Position numbers and translations under genes: made by a program
From: Stichopus chloronotus
Lineage: Eukaryota; Echinodermata; Holothuroidea; Aspidochirotida; Stichopodidae
NCBI GenBank assembly: GCA_021234535.1
Contig: CM037830.1
Location: 15,493,116 to 15,557,115 of the forward strand
DNA length: 64,000 nt
Direction of reading: 5' to 3'
Part shown: piece by piece, positions 40,401-50,500 of the stretch
Layout: every line of letters starts with the position of its first letter
Numbering within the stretch: the stretch's first letter is position 1
Notes under the pieces: generated by a model
Seen by the model: the letters and a program-made list of their open reading frames with translations, nothing else
Told to the model about the DNA's origin: nothing
The model's database searches: none

Positions 40401-41366
40401 ACTAAAGATACACCAAGCGCCCACACACTGTGACACATTTTTGAGGTTTATTATCGCAACTTTTCTATATGGAGGCGAATATCTGACCTGTTCTGTTAAG
40501 GCGTCTACGAGGAGGAAAAGTTCAGGTGCAAAAGGAGCCAAATGTTTCAATTATATTTGCAACTTCCATGAAAATCTCATCGCTATTAGTTTATAGCCAC
40601 TGTGAAAATTATAACAGTGTGGTTTCGAAAATGTAAGTTTCAATGGATGAATTTGTGATTTAAGAATTATCTTCCACGACCTCTGTGTATATAGATTTGA
40701 TTTACCTCACTTTTTAGTTAGATCACAGAAAGTGAAGGGGAAATAAATTGTTAGAGTGTCCCAGCTCAAGAAAAGTGCAGGACATGGTCCCCCCAACCCC
40801 ATTGTCGCTCATGTGTCCAGATGTTGACAGACGGTAGGCCTAACTCTTAGTACATGACTTATAAAAAGACATCAAGTATAATCCTCAGTCTATACATTTG
40901 TTAAAGATGATTGCTGGTCTTATTCCATCTCTTGTGACATCATTGTCCTGGCTTACTCTCTGCAAACCTTGCTTTGGTTTACGGTTATTCTTTGCGCCTA
41001 TTCGTGTTCAGTGACACTATCGGGATAGCAAAACGGTATATGTACACACAAATGCACACACCTATGTGTCATGGTTACTTGCAAAGTGTGACCGTTAAGT
41101 AGTGAAGTTTGCAAAGAGTTACTAAGAAGAGACTGACAAAGAAGAAACATGAAAATAATTAAAACAAAACCACGGTTTAAATATGGGTGGAACTGAACAT
41201 CCCAAATCCTTTTACTTTTCTACAATGGCAGAGAAATTAAATCAACATTCGCCATGATGAGTTACTGGCGAGTCTGCTTGATAAAGATAACTAGAAAGGG
41301 GCATTTTCTTTTCTACACTGGCAGAAAAAATAAATCAACAGACGCCATGATGAGTTACTGACGGGT
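34445..41366. other. Flank between PDCL start and first SLC23 gene stop
   Basis: This 6.9-kb stretch should hold the PDCL promoter and any 5' untranslated exon on the minus strand. It should also hold the 3' untranslated part of the SLC23 gene near its right end. A CAG acceptor at about 34490-34488 lies just upstream of the PDCL start. Beyond the SINE copy near 35130 and a G-run at about 39819 I recognise no gene. A 64-codon plus-strand frame at 38417 has one hydrophobic segment but no family resemblance. Confidence 0.6.
35055..35205 (-). repeat. tRNA-derived SINE, copy 2 (inverted)
   Basis: Read on the minus strand, a B-box-like CAGGGTTCGACCCG is followed by a tail containing CCATCTGAATAGACCTTATG, AGATGCCAAAC and ATTTAAATTT. 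Copy 1 at 1293-1490 has the matching CCATCTGAATTGACCTTGTG, AGATGCCAAC and ATCTAAATTT in the same order. The A-box end is weak or lost. Confidence 0.65.
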
Positions 41367-41405
41367 CTACTTGCTGAAGGTAGGAGAAAAGGGCATTTTC
41401 TTCAT
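41214..41405 (-). repeat. Tandem duplication of the SLC23 last-exon 3' end, about 93-bp unit
   Basis: GCCATGATGAGTTACTG occurs at 41251 and again at 41344. On either side the copies share TTTCTACA(A/C)TGGCAGA, AAATCAACA and GGGCATTTTCTT. The right copy contains the true C-terminal codons and stop. The left copy lies in the 3' untranslated region and repeats the stop-proximal sequence. Confidence 0.85.
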
Positions 41406-41539
41406 GAAGTTGCTTCTTCGCACCCAGTCCATTCCGATGGGAAGGTCGTATGCTTTCATCTTCCGTATTTCCTCCTCAGTTAAATTCTTCTTTTTCTCGC
41501 TGAGGTTATTCGACTCACGGCCTTTTTCCTCTGCCGTAC
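41367..41539 (-). CDS. SLC23A1-like: SLC23 gene 1, coding exon 12 and stop
   Basis: This exon encodes a Lys/Glu-rich cytosolic tail starting GTAEEKGRESNNLSEKKKN, then YDLPIGMDWVRRSNFMKKMP and FSPTFSK before TAG at 41369-41367. YDLPIG and SPTF are the family's C-terminal landmarks. Confidence 0.92.
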
Positions 41540-44500
41540 CTTCAAAATCAGAATGTCGATATTAATTCGCACCAGGTGAGATCGTGAATATAAATTGAAG
41601 AAAAAAGAAAATAAGAAAAGAAGTGTCGAAATATCACGGAATATAAGTTTACCAATACCACATACACACAACATCAGTACTTAAGTTGTGACTTATGAAA
41701 GACCAGTAAGGAACCAATGAAGAGGTAAACGAGTACAACATCAAAATTTTGTCCGTATTTACTGCTTGATAAGAACAATCTGTAAAATTCTAACCCTCTC
41801 GTGAGCGCAAATATTTCCTAGATTCAATCTCCCGATGGTAACCGGCGTTTCACTTGTTCTCCACCGGCCTATTGATCCTTACCATTATATTGACAGAGGT
41901 CATGGGGTACCGCCATCCTAACATAAATCGCGCTCTAGAATTTGTTGGAGATAAGGAAATTATTCAAATTTAGCAAATGCATGTAGGCTCATCTATTTCT
42001 ATTTTGAACGCCCCCGCCCCTCCCTCTCCCTCTCTAGGAATCTGATCTGGCTGTGGGCATGACTTTTTTACGGTTCATTACCCTCAAAATAAATGTACAC
42101 ACAAGTATATGATTCGACTTGGGCTAGTCATGGGCAATTCACTGTTTTTGTTGCTACCAAAAACCAATTTAAATACATGCTTGGATGTTGCATGGTTCAT
42201 CACGTCGCGGAGTTATCTATGTAATAGCCCCATGATCACATGATGATGATGTTGACGATGATGATGATGATGATGATGATAATGACGATGATGATGATGA
42301 TTATGATGATGATGAAAGTAGAGATTTTGATTACATAATACACATTTTAAGTTTAAAAACCAACGATAGTGATAAAAAAGGCATCGTCATCTTCTGCATA
42401 GTATTACTTCAATTAAAGGGCGGATTTTCAAATGTGTGCTTCTGAGTTTTGCTGAATAATTTACCTGGTATCAAATTGTCAAGAATTACACAGATGATTA
42501 AGCCGACGAACATGCCGTTACCGAAAAGCACCTTTATTACTTGATCCAGACCGTCGCTTCCTGCAATGAAGTGTAAACCCACGGAGAGGAAAAGTCAAAA
42601 TAATTTAAAACTGAGTCAGAATTTTTTTCGTAGGAGAAAAAACTTTAACAGACATTTAGTTGCTGAAACAGTTCTTCTAAAATGAATAGTTCAGTGAGTA
42701 AAAATATGATAATTGTTTCGGAGTAAGTGAGGTTTTCTACAGAAATAAAAGGAAAAAAATATGATCCCAAGTACACATCTGTCAAAATATGTCTAGTAGA
42801 GAGAACGAAATGTAATTGCTCATCAGAGTTTTTTTTTTTTTTTTTTGTCGAAAAAGAGCCCACGCATGGCTTCGAATCTTTATTTCCACTGACACACCGA
42901 AATAGGATAAAATGTATGAATCATAAAGTTATGCACTAACTGAAAGCATATTTTTTACCCGTGTCAACGCCGTTCTTCGAGAGATAATTTGGTAATCCAA
43001 TGGCAATGAAGAGAGAAACCCCTAAAATCAACAAGTTTCTTGGGCTATTCATTTGGACAGTGGAGAGGTTGGCCATACCAATTGCCGATATCATTCCTGA
43101 CAACGCAAACACCAACCAAAAGGACAAAAAAAAGAGAATCGTAATTATTCATTGAAATCAAACATTCGAAAGTTGATCCGATTTAAAAAGAAATTTCGTA
43201 AAGTTTAGTTGTAATTCGTAGAAAGTGAATATCCGTCATGTAGAATTATCAACAATCTGTTTTACAGCATTCCATGTCTCTTCTAATGCACATTCGACCA
43301 CGCACCAAGGAAAAACACCAAGACAAATTAATGCTGTACGGATATGCTTTGGAAAATGCTAGGAATATTTTATTCAGTACCCTCGAACTCGCCCCCACAT
43401 TTACAATCACCCCTTAGCACTTACCAAGTGTCCCCTTCCTGACTACATTTGTTTTCGAGAATAAATTCATGTTTATTCCCTAACATCGTCAAAACTGAGA
43501 TTACTACCGTTTGAGCTTCTGTCACCCCCCCCCCCCATGGTCGTTAATTGAAAACTCTTTAGAGTGAAGTAATGTGGGGGGGGGGGGAGCTAAACCTCTA
43601 ATGAGAGTGAACCTTAAATGAAGGTGTCATCGGCTTGATTGAAAGTTCTTACCGATCGTAAGTCCAGTCGCGCCAAGAACGGGTTTGGGAATGCCGCTGA
43701 AGACGGCGCTGATTTTAGACACGAAACCCACGAGAATGAATATCATACCACTGGCCTGTAGAACGATACGGCTCGCCACCTGCAACGAAATTTCATAAAT
43801 CATAGAGGAAAACTTGTTTATTGCAGTTTATTTCCATTAAAAATGGGAAATCAGTCACGGGATATCTGAAATCATTACCCCGTTCTCATGTTCTGTTGCT
43901 TTGTATTCAAAATCAAGTTGGATTCCCGCATGATGTACAATACAATATACTGTAAGAAGACGAACTACTAGGTTTAGGATTTTATAATGTTATAAAAATT
44001 GTCTGCAAAATGCAGGTAGGCTTGTGCAAATGTAGACTATGTACGTTTCTGTGCGTTCTGTGGGTCAAAAATGTTAATTTCCACATGTACCGATATGAAT
44101 ATTCGATGAATACGGTAACGCAAAAATTTACTTAAATCATAGACGATATTTTATATAATTTTGAAATAATTTTGTGATAAATGTGACAAACTTTAAAACT
44201 TTCACCGATTTACCTTTGTGAGGCTGAGGAGAGCAATATCTCCGCTGTATGCGGTGTAACCAAAACCTACTCCGAAGAAGGCTGCGAGGATGCAACCAAC
44301 ACCCTCTGCGCCTATCCCTCGGTTCACTGCGTGGGCTGGTAACATCGGCAGCTCGCAGACCTGTGAGCACGCGTGATAATCGCCGACGGAATCTAAAACG
44401 CCGGCCAGGACCGCTGTCATGAAACCGACAATACCAGCCGTGCTGAAGGTGAAAGACCATCCCCATTGACCTATGTCATCATCAAATCATAGAACAAAGA

Positions 44501-47500
44501 AATCCAGCTATGATTAAGTTATTCTGTCATGATTCAGCCACACTAACAGGTCTCATTATACGATCATGCGTAAGAGTAAAACATCAATTATACGATCTCT
44601 TATTAGAAATTTATGAATCTAAGAAAAAGATGAAGCTTTCCGTTGTCATGATTGGCTCTGAAATGGCTTTGTTTTTGTTTCCTTTGTTTTCCCTTTTCTT
44701 TTAAACTGACTTGCTACGTTGTCCTGTGCTGCAGTGATATCTGACTTTGAAGGGTGGACATAGATTGCGAAGTTTATTCTTTCTATATAGGGTGCCTATG
44801 TTACACATGCATCTGTACTTCAGCTATACAAACGTTGTTTATGCACCACATGGAAAGAAAATCTAACAGCTATATTTCCAGTTGTGTTTTGTTTCCAGTA
44901 ATTTGACGTTCTAACATTACCTGGGTATGGCAAAGATAGCCATGGTGTACTATGCAGAGTTTCAACTTTCAAATCGACTCTGGCTGCATGGCCATACACG
45001 TTGCTGTCGTCTGGTAGAAGTCCCGCAAATGTTAAAATAGCGCAGACCGCCCACATTATAACCATGGCAAGCAGCATCTGTAAAATACCAAAGCAATTTC
45101 AGAGACATGTGCGTAGGACGATGTAGAATGGATTAGGCCTGACAAACAATAGAAGCACGCGATGACTTAATGCGGTGTACCAACAGCATGTGCTCAATCA
45201 GGATGCATACACTGCTGCTCTTTATGGCGACGGTCGCCAAACTATGGGACCCGTGGCAAAGTCGCATGAAAACTTTGGATCCTTAGCTTTTCGATCGAAG
45301 AAAAAATAAAAAAAGAGAAATAAAATAAAAATAAAAAATGTTCAGTTCTGCTGACACACAATCAAATCAAATGACCCTCAAACTCAGTGGGTAGGTGCCC
45401 AATGTCCTAGAGTTATAAAACTACCATACATAGAACGAAGACGATATCGGATTTTGTGGACAATATTGATGACGTCATGAGGCCAAAGGTCACATAGTGA
45501 CCTTTGACTTCAAATGAAGATGTTCTGAATAAGTGTCACGCTCTCCTCCTAGAACGTTAGTCTGATGAACATCAAACTTGAGAGGTAGGTGTCTGTGTAT
45601 GAGGTATGGGAAGTAGTGTCCGCTCGAGATCACCGTTGCTGTAGACCCTATTACAGTGTGTTATGTGGTGGTAGTGCATGGTGTCAACACGACTTTTACA
45701 TCTTCGCTTATCCATGAGTGTGACATGAGTATCTCCACCCATGAAACCGTGTTTTGGGCTGAGTGATTGAATTGGTAGCGATGTCATATTACATGGGTCC
45801 GTAGTGCCTTTCTTCAGTATGTTTTTACAGTCCAAATCTCGATCCATGCATGTGTACCACGAGGTACCTCCATGAGGCCTATTGGCCCACCAAAGTTGGG
45901 TTGAATACCACAAGGGGTATAAGGTGGGCTGCCATTTAGGTGTACATTTTGAATTACAAGACAACAACGTACAATATCTCTCTTCCCTGAAGGGATGAGA
46001 TAGTAAAAACAGAAGCCTCGGAGGCATTAGTCTCCGCGGCTTCTGTTTTTTATTGGGACAGAATTCATCTATTCTTCTCAAAGCAACTTTTTGTTTGAAT
46101 GAAATGTTAGGTTGTAATGAATATTCAAAACTTTTCTTCATTTTTTTCTCATCTGTTGTAAGTACTTTTCAAGCCACTTTGGGAGAGGGGTGAATAGCTC
46201 CCAACAATAGGTGATTATTGAGCTTGCTTTAAGGTGCACCGATTCTAAAGAATAAGACAGCAAGATCTCACTGCCCACCAGATTTAATAGAAAAATGGTG
46301 AACAATAGTAGCATGTAGCAAGTGGTATGGTGAAGTTTTGTGGCGAACAATAACTGGAAACATAGAACAGCACCACACAATATCAAATACCTCTTTTTTC
46401 TGCATTATGTTCTTCTGGTATGTGAAATGGCATTGTATAATCAATGAAGTAAAATAGTAGAAATTTACAGCTTGTGATTAAAGTTTTCTTAGAGTAATAT
46501 TTAAAGGGCTATGGTTCAGAAATCTGGAAAAGTTACGTAATGCCTACTCGCGAGCTTTCTCATGACAGTGGTGTGTTTTGCAGGTTGTAGCTCAACATCC
46601 CCCCCCCCCCCTCCCTCCCCATCTTCTAGATAGCTTAGACCCTAATTCCAGAAATAATTTTTTGGAATAACTTTTTTTTAATATTGGGAAGCATTACTGG
46701 AAGCTTACTTTTTTAATTCATTCAAAACTGAACCAGTTAGCTTCATCATTTGATTAGATTGTTGTTTTAAGTCTGATGGTGATATCTGGGATTCATCATT
46801 CTAGTCTCCCTGGGTGAGCTCCGAAAAACGTTTGTACCGTGTTGCTATCGTGCATGTCCGAGATTCTAATTCTTTGACAACATCATATCATTATATATTA
46901 ATGTTATAATATCATTAACTCTTAACTCTGAAATGGCTTAGTATTGAAAGTCTCTGTGGCCAAGGCAAGCTTGGAGGCGGTGGGAACGTCCCGTAAATAT
47001 TCACTCATACTGAATATCATACAAGGCTTATGTATTTGATATTTTGTGTTATGAGGAAAAGAAGGGTGAGTCTGGAGAAGCCCTCTTGAATGTTTTCCTG
47101 GACTAACATTATGACTAACATAATTTTCTCGTATTTGTTACTGTAGATGTCAAGTGTATTCAGTAATGTAAACAAGTTCGTAACATTGTCATAAAATGTA
47201 TACCTTATTTAGTATTGTCATAAAAAGGGTTCAAAGTGCCTGCACTGAAAAAAAATATGTTCCTTCACTTAAGAATCTCTTAAACTGTCACTCGAATGTT
47301 TTCTTTTTAACTGTTATATTTCAAAGCAATGTCATAATGTTGACAACGGTTGTACTGAAACTCTTGAAAGAGTTGTTTACCCATATGTTATATATTTAAA
47401 GTTTGAAAATATGTCAAGAACACTGAAGACCATTCAAAAGTTCTCACGAGTGTTTTCTTTTCTTGACAAGCTCCGATTAAATTTCGAGTGTTATTGGTCT

Positions 47501-50500
47501 GGTAAATAATGCTGATATGGGCCTGTCGATCCTAGCCTCCCTGGTTATCGCGGTTTACAAAAAATCCAAAATATCGACAAAACATTTAAACGCTTTTCTC
47601 ACAAAGCAATTGCTGGAGTAGGCAAAAAGTAACAGCATTACAGTTTCATTGCCGAAAGTCTAGAATGTCTTTTAATAGCGCCATTCGTAAAATTTTGGAA
47701 AATAAATAGATTTGCGGGGATAAACTCTGCCATCTGATTTCAAATTCTTCTAACATATCGACAAAATGTGTAAAATGCAACAGCTTACATGCAACTAAAC
47801 ATTTTTTACACTTGTCCATTTTTGAACATAGACAATGGAAAGTACGCTGATAATGAATATTCAGTTGATCACTGTCACGGTAATGGGGTGATCAGGTTGT
47901 AGATTATTTGTAAGTACAGTGCTTAGTTTCTCTAAATTCTACCACTCTCGCTAACGACCAAGGAGTGACGACTTCAGTAGAATGTTTTTGATACATCAGT
48001 GAGACCTGAACTGTTGCTGTTGCATATTCATCATGTAGGAGCTTATAAGAAGAACCGCTTATTTTCAAATATGGCTTCTGCTTTTTACTGTTTTTATGCC
48101 GTTGTTAAAGTGGTTACTGTCATTTTCGATCAGTGAATTGTAAATATGGATTAATGAACGAATGAATAAATGAATGACGTATAAATGAATGACGTATTTC
48201 GTCCATGAACAACCTTCCGTGTGCATATAAAAATAAAGCAGTACCTAAGATTAAACATAATCGTATTCTTCTGGTTTTTACGTACACACGCAATCACTGT
48301 AGGAATCACTCATAGAGCGACATTAAACTGACAAAGATAGTTTACTCATTCTTTAAAAAAAGTACCAACTTTTCCTCTGGTGAATTGATCGCTGCATGTA
48401 GGCAATTCGATTTAATGTTTGGAGAAAAGGTACCACTGGCGCAGGAAAGAAGCTTTTGTTAAAGTTAGGCTTTATGTTCCATGGGTCTAATAATCTGAGA
48501 ATGTATCATGATTACGTCATTGATATGCCACGGTAGTAATCTCTTGAGTCCCCCTCCCCCTCCCCTTTCCAGCTGAAGGTTGGTCATACATCTGTGGTTG
48601 GCTTTTTGTTTCATTGTATTCCTATTTGTGTGGACACTAAAACAGATCAATGTATTTTTCTTGAGGATAAGTACAATGGTAGCAGCAACATTGATGCATC
48701 CAAAAGACTATAAATGTAAGTCTGTGCTTGTTGTAATTTTATATACAAAGCAGTGATTCAGAAGATGGACATATCTATTGAGATAGCGTGGTTAACCTAT
48801 AAGAACCAAGGGAGTGCGTCCACTTGGAAATTTTATTACGTTAAGGGTGATGCATAAGACCTTTAAAGGTCGTGTGGCATGAAAATGACAATTTAGAGTA
48901 TTGGGTGCATTAAGCATTGAATATCATGTCTTAAAAATAAAATGTAAACAAATAAACAAATTCCTACAAAACTTGCTAAGATGGAACAATTTACAGGAAA
49001 AGTAGTGGCTCTCAGCTGTAGCATGAATGAATAAACATTGGCTAAGTAAGCAAATTTGTGACGTCAAGAGATGGACTCATATGATATGTCTCATGTTAAT
49101 CCTTTGTTTATGTAACCTTTATTTCAAGGAATTTTGAGTATTTCCGAAGGGTTTTATTTTGAAAGCATGTATTTTTTTCTTCAAAATATCGATATCACTT
49201 ACCAATGTGAAACTCAGCAATTAAGTAATTAAGGGACAAAATATATAGGCTTAACAAAAGAAATACTGGCACTGTGCAACACATGAATGATGTCAAATGG
49301 CTTGCATTTTTCTCACAATTTGAAAAGTCATGTCTCAAAAACGGTAAAAGATATAAACAAAATTCCAACGGATTTTCTCTCAGGTTTTCACTTTGCAACT
49401 TCTGAACGGAGGGTGCTCTTTTCTAGAATCCTGACACAACCTTTAAGGCCACTTATATTTGTATGGAATTACATTTTAAGGATAATTTTTTTTTTTTTGA
49501 GATAGGCTATTGCCATTTTTGTCGAGTGAGTTCTAAACAGTTGCAACATACTCACAGGGAAGAAGGCGAACAGTTGAAATTTTCGACCTCTTGGTAACGG
49601 GATCCCCCAAGATGAAAGAAACATCGAAAATACAATGACTAGGGCAATCGTTCTAGAAATAGTGAGAAGATATTATAAGTTGTCACGGCAACGGCTTCTG
49701 TGTTGATGGGTTTGGGATTACACTGAAACGTTTTGACTTACAACGTATTTGTAAACAAAATATCCGACAATATACAATACGTAATTTGAAAATGCATGAT
49801 AACAGGTTCGCATTTTGCAACAAACGATAGTGGTAATAATTATCATAGCAAAATGAGAACATAATCCACCAACGAAATCATAAGGGATTGCTTATACATC
49901 CACCAGTTGCTCGAAAGATAAAGCAACGACCATATTTAGTAGGCTGCTACCACACAGTTATGGTCTAAAGCCTCCTAAAATATATGGAAAATTATGGTGT
50001 GAAAGATTGATGAAGACGTTTAATCAGATCTAAAACCGAATGGCTAGATGTAATTTCGTGAAAGAAGGGAAATTTAGGATTCCAAACCCCCGGACAGCCC
50101 TATAAATTACGTCCTCATGAACAACAGTGAATATAAGCAGTAGAGTGTGCACCGGGTACCCGACTACCCGACTACCTACGATGTCAGTAGCCTACCCGAT
50201 TCTGGAAGTCCCTTTGCGAGGAGGATGAGGCGTTCACGGTGGTGCTATAAACAATGTGTCTGTTATAACGGAACATGCATACGGTGCTAACAATGATATC
50301 AAAAATCCAATGATAGCCACACAACATGACATTACAATTTACACTTATTGTTACTCACGGTAATGAAATGGCCCAATGACTGCCTGCGAGGTTCATTATA
50401 ATTGGTATAATCCCGTAACTGATCATAATCAAGACCACAGCTATGGTGAGAGGCCCTAGGAACCGATGGAGAAAGCCAATCAGGCCAGTGTATCCGATGA

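Larger units (their letters stand above)
45078..49555 (-). other. SLC23 gene 1 intron between coding exons 6 and 7 (4.5 kb)
   Basis: This is by far the largest intron of the gene; the others are about 300 to 925 bp. It holds a dispersed repeat (about 45360-45620), the window's longest open frame on the minus strand (46141-45572), a near-perfect hairpin at 46005-46050, a C-run at about 46600, and GAAT-type words near 48160. No SLC23 coding sequence is present inside it. Confidence 0.8.

Noticed and set aside
46005..46050. Genuine bacterial operon fragment
   Set aside because: Only the hairpin is suggestive. The surrounding DNA has no bacterial gene, ribosome binding site or operon layout.
50120..50215. 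GGGTACCCGACTACCCGACTACC motif as a transposon end
   Set aside because: It is a short internal repeat of CGACTACC and no partner inverted end was found nearby.
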